Origin: Methylosarcina fibrata AML-C10
GTDB lineage: Bacteria > Pseudomonadota > Gammaproteobacteria > Methylococcales > Methylomonadaceae
Assembly: GCF_000372865.1 (NCBI RefSeq)
Contig: NZ_KB889965.1
Span: 3,517,450-3,581,449, forward strand
Direction: 5' to 3'
DNA length: 64,000 bases
The translations under genes and the position numbers were made by a program. A model generated the notes under the pieces. That model was not told the origin of the DNA, did not search any database, and saw only the letters and a list, made by a program, of their open reading frames with translations. Below are positions 42,597 through 51,691 of the stretch, piece after piece; position 1 is the stretch's first letter; every line of letters begins with the position of its first letter.

Positions 42597-43639
42597 ACAC
42601 CTCCGAATATCTTAGCGTTCATGCTGGCCACCACGTTGCTTACATGGCCGTCTGAAAGGTGAGCGTAACGCTTCACCATAGCTAAGGTTTTGTGTCCCAA
42701 TATTTCCGCGATTTCGGCCAAACTGGCGCCGTTCATGGCTAGATAAGACGCGGTGCAATGGCGTAGGTCATGCCAGTGGAAATTATCGATTCCAGCGCGT
42801 TCTAAGGCGTATTCGAAAGCACTTCTTAAATTGATGGGCCTATCCCCATGCTTGGCGGGGAAAAGCAAATCAGTATCAATGCGTCGGACTTTGGCGTGTT
42901 CCCGTAGCAGTTCCAGGCCATGCCCGGCTAAAGGAACTCGCCGCCGGTCGCCATTCTTGGTTTCGTGCAGAATCAGTGCCCCGGCCTTCAAGTCTACATC
43001 CTTCCATTTCAGCCCCATCAACTCACCTTGTCTCATGCCGGTACCGATTGCCAGAATCACGGCCAGATAAAGGTATTCGTTTTTTGATTCCTTGCAGGCA
43101 TCAAGCAACCGCTGCCGTTCCCCGTCATTCAGGAATCGAACCCGCCCGCGCGGCTCCTTGGGTTTCTTAACCTTCTGTGCCGGGTTTTCTTGCATCCATT
43201 GCCATTCATTCACGGCAATAGTAAAGGCATGGGAAAGCGCCGCCATGTATCGAACCACGGTGGCCGGGCTTCGGGATTGGCTTAGAGTGTCGCGGCATTC
43301 AACCAATAAAGCGGGATTGACATCGGCCAGCATATAGGGGCCAATCTGTTCAGCCCACCATTGCATTTTTGCTGCCCGCTCCTTGCGTTCCCGCTCGTTA
43401 TATCGGGGCACAACATCTTTAATGTACCGATTCACTAAATCGGCAAAGGTGTGTTTTTTGGCTTCGGCGGTTTTGAAGTGTCTGCCTTCCTTTATGGCGG
43501 TTTCAGTCCGTTTGGCCCATTCCCGCGCATCCGTCAACCTGTCGAATGTGGCGGTTTGTACTGGATAGCCCTTTAAGCGAACACGAACGGTATAGTAAGG
43601 TTTGCCCTCGTTTGTGGTGCGTTTGGTGATGCTTGCCAT
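42593..43639 (-). CDS. int: Tyrosine site-specific integrase of the tRNA-Leu island
   Basis: A 348-aa phage-type integrase starting at the ATG at 43639 (MASITKRTTNEGKPYYTVRV), preceded by AAGGAG; the frame open upstream of that has no such site. The N-terminal arm-binding region is followed by the core-binding domain (about 70-165, TFADLVNRYIKDVVPRYNE) and the catalytic domain. The catalytic set is complete: Arg in GTGMRQGELMGLKW, HxxR in WHDLRHCTASYLA, the second His in ILGHKTLAMVKRYAHLS, whose Tyr is the nucleophile. It lies 276 bp inside attR. It should catalyse integration at the tRNA-Leu 3' end. Confidence 0.94.
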   Translation of the reverse strand: MASITKRTTNEGKPYYTVRVRLKGYPVQTATFDRLTDAREWAKRTETAIKEGRHFKTAEAKKHTFADLVNRYIKDVVPRYNERERKERAAKMQWWAEQIGPYMLADVNPALLVECRDTLSQSRSPATVVRYMAALSHAFTIAVNEWQWMQENPAQKVKKPKEPRGRVRFLNDGERQRLLDACKESKNEYLYLAVILAIGTGMRQGELMGLKWKDVDLKAGALILHETKNGDRRRVPLAGHGLELLREHAKVRRIDTDLLFPAKHGDRPINLRSAFEYALERAGIDNFHWHDLRHCTASYLAMNGASLAEIAEILGHKTLAMVKRYAHLSDGHVSNVVASMNAKIFGGV

Positions 43640-43915
43640 AATTGCTCCTTGGGAAGCAATCGGCATCTTGATAAAATGCGTTCAGCCATTGCTTAACCCT
43701 GCTTGTTAAGTGATGGATAGGGCTTTTAGGGTGTTGGTAGCACCTTAAAGGCCCGTTTTATTTGTGCTTTTGATTATATCTCACGTTCCACTCACGTTCC
43801 ACTAGCTGGCAAAAAATGACAAAAACAAGGGATAAGCAACAACAATTAAAAATGAGTAACATTTTGATTTTATTGTTATTGTCTTTTGTGATGTGTTGTG
43901 GTTTTTGGGATGTAT

Positions 43916-43974
43916 CGGATTCAAAATCCGGTGATGGTGACATCGTGTCGGTTCGATTCCGACCCTCGGTACCA
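43916..43974 (+). repeat. attR: right copy of the 59-bp attachment repeat (tRNA-Leu 3' fragment)
   Basis: Identical over 59 bases to the tRNA-Leu segment 32995-33053. It lacks the 5' part of the tRNA, so it is not a gene. It marks the right boundary of the island and lies 177 bp before the remains of a second, P4-type integrase. Confidence 0.93.
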
Positions 43975-44006
43975 TTTCATGGTTCGGAGCCGTGCAAAGA
44001 GATTCG

Positions 44007-44041
44007 AAAACCCGCAAGCTGTCTAGCTTAGCGGGTTTTTT
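44007..44041 (+). terminator. Rho-independent terminator after attR
   Basis: A stem with AACCCGC and GCGGGTT, extended through AGCT/AGCT, precedes a run of T. It was probably the terminator downstream of the tRNA before the 11-kb island integrated. Confidence 0.75.
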
Positions 44042-44150
44042 ATTGTCCGGCGAAGTACAACGAAATGAAATAACAATCACCGCAAAATGCAATAACTTCC
44101 GCAATAATCTATAATCGCCTGAAAAAGTTATTGCATTTTATTGCTTTAAG

Positions 44151-45224
44151 GTGATTCAAGTTTCTGAATATAAAAGAAAAGATAACCTGATTCCGTCGGA
44201 TGTAGCGATTAAAAACGCCAAGCCGAAAGAGAAACCTTACCGGATAAAGGATGCCAAAGGGTTTACTTGCTGGTGAATCCGGACGGCTCGAAATGGTGGC
44301 GGATGGAATACGCAATCGACGGCAAAAGGAACATGCTTTCGATCGGCGTTTACCCCACGGTCAGCCTGGCCAAAGCCCGGGAAAAATACCGGGCATTGCA
44401 AGCGATGATTGCCGGCGGCATCGACCCCAGCGAGACCCGCAAACAAGCCCGGATCGAAAAAGCCGAAGCCTTAGACCGGGAGCAACGGAAAGCAAAGGGC
44501 ATCCCGATTAAAGGCTCTTTCGAAGAAATCACTCGCACCTGGATGACATCCACCGCCCATACCGTCCGGGACATGACTCGCCAAAAGAAAATCAGGCGTT
44601 TCGAAAGGCACGTCTTTCCGGCGATCGGAGACAAAGACATGAAAGAAATCAAATCTCCGGAAATCTACGGTCTACTCAAGCCGCTTATAGCCCGGAACGA
44701 ACTCGAAACGGCGCACCGCGCACACAGCGAAATCAGCGCCGTTTTCGCCTATGCCATTGCTCACGGTTTCGCCGACTACGATCCGGCGCAACCTGTCGGC
44801 ACCCAATTGCCGCCTCAAAGTAAAGCATCGGGCGGCCCTGACCGAGCCGAAAGATGTAGCCGGGCTGCTCCGGGACATCTTCAGCTACCAAGGAACCTTC
44901 GTTGTTCAATGCGCCTTCCGGTTTTCGCCCTTGGTTTTTCAACGTCCCGGAGAGATCCGGCAAATGGAATGGAAGGATGTCGACCTGGCCGCCAGAGAAT
45001 GGCGCTATTTCGTCACCAAGACCGAAGTACTAAACATCGTTCCCTTGTCCAGGCAGGTCATTGAAATACTGCAAGCCATCAGGCCGCTGACCGAATCCGG
45101 TCGCTACGTATTTCCTTCCAGCCGCGGTGACGACCGGCACGATAAGGACCGTGTACAGCATTTGGATGGAAGGCGGAAAATGATGCAGGCCTGGGCCGAT
45201 TATCTGGATGCGCTGAAAGCCTGA
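44151..45224 (+). pseudogene. Decayed P4-type tyrosine integrase (DUF4102 type)
   Basis: The reading frame begins at about 44151 with SDVAIKNAKPKEKPYRIKDAKG and runs into a stop after a one-base loss near 44263. It resumes in another frame from 44267 (LVNPDGSKWWRMEYAIDGKR, SFEEITRTWM), shifts again near 44815, and continues with HRAALTEPKDVAGLLRDIF and FQRPGEIRQMEWKDVDLA. After FPSSRGDDR (near 45135) the rest of the catalytic domain is deleted, and only the C-terminal tail KMMQAWADYLDALK remains. The HxxR and Tyr motifs are missing. This is the relic of an older element that used the same tRNA-Leu and is now immobile. Confidence 0.9.
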
Positions 45225-45302
45225 GCTCGTCAGCCGGAATAGTCCTGGTGTCGCTAATTGACGTTTACATTAAGCAACCAAACAGAATAATCACAGTAAA
45301 AC

Positions 45303-45330
45303 TTGACATAACTTGACAAAGGCTTATACT
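45303..45330 (+). promoter_or_regulatory. Promoter and tandem ACTTGACA repeat before the XRE-ImmA gene, likely leaderless
   Basis: A consensus TTGACA (45303-45308) and TATACT (45325-45330) are 16 bp apart. The predicted start site falls on or next to the ATG at 45337, so the mRNA may be leaderless. ACTTGACA is directly repeated at 45301-45308 and 45311-45318, overlapping the -35 box, which suggests an operator for the encoded XRE domain. Confidence 0.65.
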
Positions 45331-45336
45331 TCGCGC

Positions 45337-46479
45337 ATGCAAAAGAGACTGAATTTATCCAATGCACAGCAAGCCATTGAGGTAGCGGGGCTAACTCAAA
45401 CCGCAATTGCCGATGAATTGGGTGTATCTAAAGAAGCCGTTTCTCAGTGGCTTAATCATAAGTCTTTTCCACGTCCTAACAAATTGCTTCAACTTGGCAA
45501 ATTACTAAATCTGGCTCTCAACGAACTTGTCATAAAGGAAGAGCCAAATGCCCCCAAAGTCGCCTTTCGTAAAATGAAAGGCACTAAAACCAAAGACCAC
45601 CATATCGAAAAAGCTCAAGAAATCGGCCGGTTTTTACGTCAATTAGCGCCGTATTTACCGTTCGATACCTTGGAAATGCCTCCAGTGCTGAAGTCGCCTA
45701 ATTGTAACTATGACTATTTGCACAAAGCTGCTGCAAAAGTACGGGAAGATATTAACTTAAGCGAAACAGACACTATTGATTTTCTTCACTTAATTCGTCG
45801 CTTTCGCGATCTGCAGGCTGTTGTAGTGCCCGTGATGTGGGGCTGCAAGCAACGGCATGAAAATGCCATTCATATTTATTTGCCAGACTCCCAAAGTACA
45901 TGGGTTTACCTCAATCTCGACACCAATATCCATGATTTTAAATTTTGGATGGCACACGAATTGGGACACTGCCTATCGCCCAATTTAGAAGGGGATGAAG
46001 CCGAAGACTTTGCCGACGCCATTGCCGGCAGTTTGCTATTCCCGCATGAGCTTGCCGAACAAGCCTATGCGAGCCTTAAGCGACACCGTTCACCTGCATC
46101 AAAAATTGCCCACGTCATCGATATCGCCAATACTCAGATCATCTCGCCTTACACCATCATAGGGCAAGTCAAAAAATATGCCGCCTATGCTAATAAGCCT
46201 GAAATCGATTTGAGTCAAGGATTCAACGGCGCTGTGACAAACCTCAATAAAAAATACCCCAATGTCAGCGAAATGCTTTTGAATGACGTGGATCTGGACA
46301 GAAATGGAAAACCGAGCGCCAGAGATTACATCGCCAAAGTGGAGCATGCTTTTGATACGCCGTTTTTCGACATATTACGGCGCTATTTGAAACAGCACAA
46401 TAAAGGAGCAGGGTTTGTTCAAACTGTGTTGGATATGCCGTTACTCGATGCACGGAGTATCCACGCAGAGTTGACCTAA
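45337..46479 (+). CDS. XRE-family regulator fused to an ImmA/IrrE (COG2856) metallopeptidase
   Basis: A 380-aa protein. The start is the ATG at 45337 (MQKRLNLSNAQQAIEVAGLT), since the longer frame begins with the TTG of a promoter element. The N-terminal helix-turn-helix (about 8-65) has LTQTAIADELGVSKEAVSQWLNHKSFPRPNKL. The C-terminal zinc-peptidase has the HExxH motif in MAHELGHCLSPNL (about residue 215) and a downstream EAEDFADAIAGSLLFP. Such proteins act as antitoxin or repressor in two-gene modules and as prophage repressor proteases. The stop overlaps the start of the PIN partner (TAATG), which marks a toxin-antitoxin-like pair. Confidence 0.88.
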   Translation: MQKRLNLSNAQQAIEVAGLTQTAIADELGVSKEAVSQWLNHKSFPRPNKLLQLGKLLNLALNELVIKEEPNAPKVAFRKMKGTKTKDHHIEKAQEIGRFLRQLAPYLPFDTLEMPPVLKSPNCNYDYLHKAAAKVREDINLSETDTIDFLHLIRRFRDLQAVVVPVMWGCKQRHENAIHIYLPDSQSTWVYLNLDTNIHDFKFWMAHELGHCLSPNLEGDEAEDFADAIAGSLLFPHELAEQAYASLKRHRSPASKIAHVIDIANTQIISPYTIIGQVKKYAAYANKPEIDLSQGFNGAVTNLNKKYPNVSEMLLNDVDLDRNGKPSARDYIAKVEHAFDTPFFDILRRYLKQHNKGAGFVQTVLDMPLLDARSIHAELT

Positions 46480-47029
46480 TGGCCCAGTCGAAAATACTCG
46501 TCGATACCAATGCTTATCTTAGGCTGGCTAAAACGATTCGCCCTTTATTGTTTATGCCATTCGGCGAAAATGAGTATTGCCTGTATATCCTTCCGGAACT
46601 TAACGAAGAACTAAAAAGCCACAAACTGCAAAACACCTTCTATTGGATAACAGAAGACGAATACGTAAAAAATCGACGACACTTTCTAAGCATTGGTCGG
46701 AAACAAAAGAAAGCTATCAATCAGGCATTTGAGTATGTTTGGGATTATGTGCAAACCGATTTGCCGGGCCCGTCGCGCGTAGATGCCCTCTACGTGGCGC
46801 ATGCCATCGAACTGGATATTCCAGTTGTCACCGACGACCAGGATATGACCGGCCTAGCCAAGGCCTTTGACGCCAAAGTGATGTCAACTTAGAACTGCTA
46901 AAAATCATGCTGGACTGCCGCCACACGGATATGAAGACCATTAAGTCGCTTTGCGAGTACTGGCGACAATTTGGAGACCGTCCTGCCAATATGGAAGCGG
47001 ACTTTAAGCGGCTCTTCCCTGATACCTAA
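46479..47029 (+). pseudogene. PIN-domain-like toxin partner, frameshifted near its C-terminus
   Basis: The first frame (46479-46892, 137 aa) gives a PIN-like ribonuclease fold: KILVDTNAYLRLAKTIR with the first Asp, then DLPGPSRVDALYVAHAIELDIPVVTDDQDMTGLAKAF with further acidic residues. At 46886-46892 one base appears to be missing. Read one frame over, the sequence continues as ELLKIMLDCRHTDMKTIKSL and DRPANMEADFKRLFPDT to a stop at 47029. The full protein would be about 183 aa. The catalytic part is kept, so the short form could still be active or could be unstable. It is coupled to the XRE-ImmA gene. Confidence 0.75.
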
Positions 47030-47265
47030 TTGCAATTCATCCTTTAGTCGAGTATTGCGCTTTCTCTTACAAACTTACTGCTGATCGCCTGTCTTAACAA
47101 CTGATGTTACGCAGTGCCCCGCTGATAGCGTATCATGACCGAAGAACTCGCCCCATTGGGTGAACTCCTTGTTGCTGCTCACTGCTGTTTATTACCTTTA
47201 TTAATCTGTAATTTTCTCGCCAGCACCCCCTGGGACAAAAAATAGCTGTCGACTCATTCAAAACA

Positions 47266-48027
47266 TTAAAAAATTTCTGCTAGGGACGTCACTAAAGCAG
47301 GCATAATCTCGCCAACATTTCCCTTAAAATGGTAATGAGCTTTGCTGTCCAGCGGTGTGGGTGTCGGATTGATTTGGATTAGTTTGGCACCGTGAAGGAC
47401 TGCTCTCTCCGGCAACTGAGAGGCAGGCCAAACTAACGATGAAGTCCCGATAGAGAAAAAAACGTCGCATTCCATTGCGGCTTTTTCAGCCGTGTTCCAA
47501 TCCGTAGAGGATAACGGCTCCCCAAACCAAACTACACCCGGACGAATGGGGCCATTGCATAGACTGCAATTAGGGGGTTCCAAGCGTCTGCTACCGGCGG
47601 GTTCATCTGGAATACCGACTGGAAATGTATAAGGACTGCCACAATCAAAACAACGAGGTTTATGCAAACTGCCGTGCAAATGCGTAACACCTCGATTGCC
47701 TGCGCGTTCATGCAAGTCATCCACATTTTGCGTGATTACCGTCAATCTTTCTGAATAACTCATTAAATCGGCAATCGCCAAATGTCCAGCGTTGGGCTCT
47801 GCCTTTAAGACTTGCATTCGTCGCCACTCATACCACCCCCATACCAAAGCCTTGTTCGCCAGAAAACCGGAAGGGCTTGCTAACACATGCGGATCGTAAT
47901 GTTCCCAGAGTCCGGTTTGTGCATCCCTAAAGGTAGGTATTCCACTTTCCGCTGACATGCCAGCGCCTGTGAATACGACAATATGTTTGGCTCTAAGCAG
48001 GCCCAGTAAAAAATCCTCGGTAAACAT
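47266..48027 (-). CDS. Sir2-family NAD-dependent protein deacylase (CobB-like)
   Basis: A 253-aa sirtuin. The NAD-binding motif is FTGAGMSAESGIPTFRD (residues about 19-35), followed by TQNVDDLHERAG (about 99-110), the catalytic His in HLHGSLHKPRC, and two cysteine pairs of the zinc module (CFDCGS, CSLCNG). WFGEPL and SIGTSSLVWPA complete the family pattern. The YEWRR segment near residue 67 is the Tyr-Arg pocket that class III sirtuins use for succinyl or malonyl groups. It lies 45 bp downstream of hsdR on the same strand. This is a stand-alone enzyme, unlike the Sir2 domains fused to STAND or Argonaute defence proteins, so a defence role is only a possibility from context. Confidence 0.9.
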   Translation of the reverse strand: MFTEDFLLGLLRAKHIVVFTGAGMSAESGIPTFRDAQTGLWEHYDPHVLASPSGFLANKALVWGWYEWRRMQVLKAEPNAGHLAIADLMSYSERLTVITQNVDDLHERAGNRGVTHLHGSLHKPRCFDCGSPYTFPVGIPDEPAGSRRLEPPNCSLCNGPIRPGVVWFGEPLSSTDWNTAEKAAMECDVFFSIGTSSLVWPASQLPERAVLHGAKLIQINPTPTPLDSKAHYHFKGNVGEIMPALVTSLAEIF

Positions 48028-48072
48028 CGATACGGTAATAGAAAAAGTATGAAAAAAACATTTTTAGCGGCT

Positions 48073-51000
48073 TCAATTTCCTGGATTGGATGGAATCATG
48101 TCATAAATAACCTTTGATAACACGGCAAACGCCGCATCCTCAAATGCCTTATCTTCCATATAGCGTGTGACAATTTTGTCGTTCTCGCTCATCCGTTGAA
48201 TCATCAGGTCTTCCAACAACCGTCTTAGCCCAAGTTGAAACTTGTCAAACGGATTGGCTTGCCGTAGTTGAATTACCTCTGGGGTGTTGGCGGCTTTTTC
48301 CTTGATTTGCTCGAAGAACAAGCGGTCTTCTTCGGTAAAATTCGTCCCAAACCGATTGTTCAATATCTCGATGATTTCCGATAGCGGGGCTTTTTCGTCC
48401 TTGGCTTTGCCGGTGCCGACATCGGTCGGGCTTTTGACCGTGTACTCGCCTTGTTCATCCGCCAGATCGATCGCGCCGGAAAATACCCGTTGCAGTCGGT
48501 AATATTGCAAATCGACTTCGTCTCCCAGCTTGACGTTGGTGTTATCCCTGTTCAGCGGTAAATGCGGCAATAAAAAGCGGCCAAAACTATACAGCATTTC
48601 CAGATCGGGATCGGCATAAGGCATGATCTGACTCAAAAAGGCATAAACCTTGACGTAGCCGCTTAACTTGTCCCGAAACGCAGACCGCTGCTCTTCATCG
48701 CTCGTCGCTTTGAACCGATCCACTGCCGGCTGTAAACGGCGTTGCAGGCGGGCGTGATCGGCCGGATTCTGTTTGTTCGGTGCGCGGTAGAAAATACGGG
48801 CAAACGCTTCCACCTCGCTCCAATGGTAAACCTGCATGCCGTCCAGATCGTGCTTGATTTGTTCAAGCAAGGCTGGATCGGAGGTTTCCTGCAAACTGGT
48901 GGCGTCGTAATAGGGTTTGAACGCTTGATAAATATCTTCGGCTTCATTGACAAAATCCAGCACGAACGGCGTTTCCTTACCCGGCAGCATCCGATTCAGG
49001 CGCGACAGGGTTTGCACGGCCTGAACGCCATCCAGACGCTTGTCGACGTACATCGCCATCAACTTCGGCTGATCGAAACCGGTTTGATACTTGTTGGCGA
49101 CCAATAACACTTGATAATCGGGTGAATTGAAGCGTTCCGGCAATTGTTTTTCGCTGATCGATTTGCCGGTCACCACATCGCAATTCATGCCCGGCTCCGT
49201 GTATTCCAAGCCAGTATCGGGATCGCGCACCGTGCCGCTAAACGCGACCAAAGGCTGCACATCCTGATAACCGTGTTGCTCGATGTAAGCCTGGAAAGCC
49301 TGCATGTATTTGACGGCCTGCAAGCGCGAGCCGGTCACCACCATGGCCTTGGCTTGACCGCCCGAATGATGCTTAACGTGGCTGCGGAAATGTTCGACAA
49401 TAATCTCGATTTTTTGGGAAATATTGGTCGGATGCAGCACCAGGAATTTAGCCAAGGCCCGTGCCGCCTTTTTCTTCGGCAGGTTCGGGTCGTCCTCCAT
49501 CGCTTTGACCAATTTGAAATAGGTTTTATAAGTCGTGTAATTTTGCAACACGTCCAGAATAAAGCCTTCCTCGATGGCCTGCCTCATGCTGTACAGATGA
49601 AAAGGTTCCGGCTTACCGGTGCCGCCGACGCGGCCGAACAGCTCCAAAGTCTTGCCCTTGGGCGTGGCGGTATAGGCAAAAAAACTGACGTTCGGCTGCC
49701 GGCCGCGCGAGGCCATTACCTGATTCAAACGATCTTCCCAATCGGTTTCATCTTCTTCGCCGTTGGCGGCATTCGCGCCCAAAATCGACTTTAATTCTCT
49801 GGCCGTCTCTCCGGTTTGCGACGAATGGGCTTCATCGACAACCACCGCATAACGCCGCTTGCCGATCTCAATTTCCCAGGCTTTGGCTTGCGCTTTGCTG
49901 GTTTCATCGGCCCCGTCGATATTGTCGGCGCCAGCGGCATGCAATAAGCCGCGCAACACAAACGGAAACTTCTGCAAGGTGGTAATCACGATTTTGGTGC
50001 CGTCGATCAAAGCCGCCGCCAACTGCCTGGAGTCCTGATCGATGGCCTTGACCACGCCTTGCGCATGTTCGATTTGATAAATCGCATCCTGCAATTGCCT
50101 GTCCAACACCTGCCGGTCGGTAATCACAATCACGCAATCGAACACCTTGTGATCGTCAGAATTATGCAAACTCGCCAAACGATGTGACAGCCAGGAAATC
50201 GAATTGGTTTTGCCGCTGCCTGCCGAGTGCTGAATCAGATAATTCTGGCCGGGGCCTTCCACTTGTGCGGCAGACACCAGTCGACGAGTGGCATCGAGTT
50301 GATGATAACGCGGAAAAATCACCGCTTCTTTCTGCATCAAGCGACTGCCGCCCTTGCCGTCTTCGGCTTTCTCTTCCTTGCGCTCAATGAAAATAAAATT
50401 GCCGAGAATGTCCAGAAACTGCTCGCACTCCAGCACATCTTCCCAGAAATAACCGCTGCGGTAACCGGACGGGTGCTGCGGATTGCCTGCCCCGCAGACG
50501 ACTTCACCCGGATGGCTACCGCGATTGAACGGCAGGAAAAAAGTCTTTTTGCCCGCCAGCCGGGTAGTCATGTGGACTTCGTCCGGGTCGGCGGCAAAAT
50601 GCACCAGTGCCCGCTGCTTAAACTCAAACAACGGCGCGCGCGGATTGCGGTCGTTGCGGTATTGATTCACCGCATGCCGCCAATTTTGCCCGGTCCAGGG
50701 ATTTTTCAGCTCGCAGGTCGCCACCGGCAAACCGTTTACGGCAAACAGCATGTCCAGGGTACTGTGATCGCCCGGATGACACGGCACCTGCCGCGTCACC
50801 GTCAGCCGATTTTGTCGATAATGCGCCAGCACTTCGGCATTCAAGCCGTGCGCCGGTTTGAAATAGGCCACTCGAAACGTCTTGCCGTAAAACTTGAAAC
50901 CGTGGCGCAACACGTACAGCGAGCCTTTGATCGCCAGTTCCTTGACCAGCTCTTTGATCAGCAGGGTTTCCAGATTGGCACCGTGCTGCTCGCGCATGCT

Positions 51001-51162
51001 GTCCCAAAGCGGCGTTTGGGTGGCGGCGATAAAATCGGTAATTTGTATCGGAAATAAAGCTTTTTCTTTATCCCAATCTTTCGCCGAACCGGCTTGCCAG
51101 CCCTTGGCCAGCAGCATTTGCTCGACATAACTCTCGAAGGCTTTTTCGGTGGTTTGCTTCAT
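48073..51162 (-). CDS. hsdR: Type I restriction-modification system R subunit (HsdR)
   Basis: A 1029-aa endonuclease-translocase. The N-terminal nuclease domain carries TLDMLF with Asp137 and CELKNP with Glu151-x-Lys153. The SF2 motor has Walker A QHSAGSGKTN (311-320), DEAH in VVVDEAHSSQTG, and YTATPKGKTLELFG, followed by the C-terminal helical domain that binds the methylase. It would translocate and cut unmodified DNA together with HsdM and HsdS. In the operon order M, S, MntA, HepT, regulator remnant, R, it is the last RM gene, and the sirtuin follows. No frame damage is visible. Confidence 0.95.
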   Translation of the reverse strand: MKQTTEKAFESYVEQMLLAKGWQAGSAKDWDKEKALFPIQITDFIAATQTPLWDSMREQHGANLETLLIKELVKELAIKGSLYVLRHGFKFYGKTFRVAYFKPAHGLNAEVLAHYRQNRLTVTRQVPCHPGDHSTLDMLFAVNGLPVATCELKNPWTGQNWRHAVNQYRNDRNPRAPLFEFKQRALVHFAADPDEVHMTTRLAGKKTFFLPFNRGSHPGEVVCGAGNPQHPSGYRSGYFWEDVLECEQFLDILGNFIFIERKEEKAEDGKGGSRLMQKEAVIFPRYHQLDATRRLVSAAQVEGPGQNYLIQHSAGSGKTNSISWLSHRLASLHNSDDHKVFDCVIVITDRQVLDRQLQDAIYQIEHAQGVVKAIDQDSRQLAAALIDGTKIVITTLQKFPFVLRGLLHAAGADNIDGADETSKAQAKAWEIEIGKRRYAVVVDEAHSSQTGETARELKSILGANAANGEEDETDWEDRLNQVMASRGRQPNVSFFAYTATPKGKTLELFGRVGGTGKPEPFHLYSMRQAIEEGFILDVLQNYTTYKTYFKLVKAMEDDPNLPKKKAARALAKFLVLHPTNISQKIEIIVEHFRSHVKHHSGGQAKAMVVTGSRLQAVKYMQAFQAYIEQHGYQDVQPLVAFSGTVRDPDTGLEYTEPGMNCDVVTGKSISEKQLPERFNSPDYQVLLVANKYQTGFDQPKLMAMYVDKRLDGVQAVQTLSRLNRMLPGKETPFVLDFVNEAEDIYQAFKPYYDATSLQETSDPALLEQIKHDLDGMQVYHWSEVEAFARIFYRAPNKQNPADHARLQRRLQPAVDRFKATSDEEQRSAFRDKLSGYVKVYAFLSQIMPYADPDLEMLYSFGRFLLPHLPLNRDNTNVKLGDEVDLQYYRLQRVFSGAIDLADEQGEYTVKSPTDVGTGKAKDEKAPLSEIIEILNNRFGTNFTEEDRLFFEQIKEKAANTPEVIQLRQANPFDKFQLGLRRLLEDLMIQRMSENDKIVTRYMEDKAFEDAAFAVLSKVIYDMIPSNPGN

Positions 51163-51660
51163 CTAATCATCCATGTTGATTGTTAATTGCACGCCGTCAC
51201 ACCGGGGTTGCTCAGCGGTGCTATAGGCTTGGTCAACGCGGTTAGGTTTATCCGGATAACGCAAGGATAGCAAGCCATGTTCTACCATGGGGTTGAGAAA
51301 GCGTTGGCGGATGCTTTCCGAATTGCGATCAAGCAAATTGGCGATTTCATTTCGGGTGAGCCAGCGATTCATGCAAAGCCTCAGAATAATCCGTTCCATT
51401 TCTTTAGGCATTAGCCGCTGCTGGCTTCTGGCTGGGGCAGCCGCGGCCAGCAAATCGGCGTTATGTAGGGAGTCAATGCCTTTATGTAGGGAGTGACCGG
51501 GCCTCGCTATCCGATAACGGCTCCAACGCCCTTGCCCCACTTGTTCCAACGCACCCTGAGCCACCAGACTTTGCAGCAGGCGCGTCACATCCGCAGCATG
51601 CAACAAGCAAATCTGCCGCATCCGGGCGTTGTCCACATCGCCTTCAATATCGGCGGTCAC
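51163..51660 (-). pseudogene. C-terminal remnant of an AlbA_2/AAA_4-type ATP-binding regulator
   Basis: A 165-aa frame starting at a GTG with no signs of a true N-terminus. It reads continuously into the 3' end of the hepT gene. The content LVTADIEGDVDNARMRQICLLHAADVTRLLQSLVAQGALEQVGQGRWSRYRI and NRWLTRNEIANLLDRNSESIRQRFLNPMVEHGLLSLRYPDKPNRVDQAY matches the tandem winged-helix C-terminal region of large AlbA_2 (Schlafen-like) regulators. The nucleotide-binding N-terminal two thirds are absent. It abuts the hsdR start with no gap. It may be an expressed winged-helix fragment or a dead relic of a gene once carried inside the RM operon. Confidence 0.65.
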
Positions 51661-51691
51661 CAGCGCCTGAACCTCATTGCCGAATTCATGG

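Larger units (their letters stand above)
32995..43974. mobile_element. Integrated element (genomic island, 11 kb) in tRNA-Leu(CAA)
   Basis: The element is bounded by 59-bp direct repeats of the tRNA 3' end. It has a tyrosine integrase next to the right boundary, a candidate excisionase, a prim-pol/AAA replication protein with nearby short tandem repeats, several small DNA-binding proteins, an IS, and one large cargo gene, a nuclease-NTPase. No capsid, terminase, portal or conjugation genes are visible. It is therefore best called an integrative element or phage-satellite-like island, not a prophage. Base composition dips strongly around the cargo gene (33.9-36.4 kb). Confidence 0.9.

Noticed and set aside
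32995-43974. Reading the tRNA-Leu island as a complete prophage
   Set aside because: There are no terminase, portal, capsid, tail or lysis genes; only integration, replication, regulation and cargo are present.
43815-44031. 71-codon plus-strand frame spanning attR
   Set aside because: It is made largely of the translated tRNA fragment and AT-rich flank, so it is not a gene.
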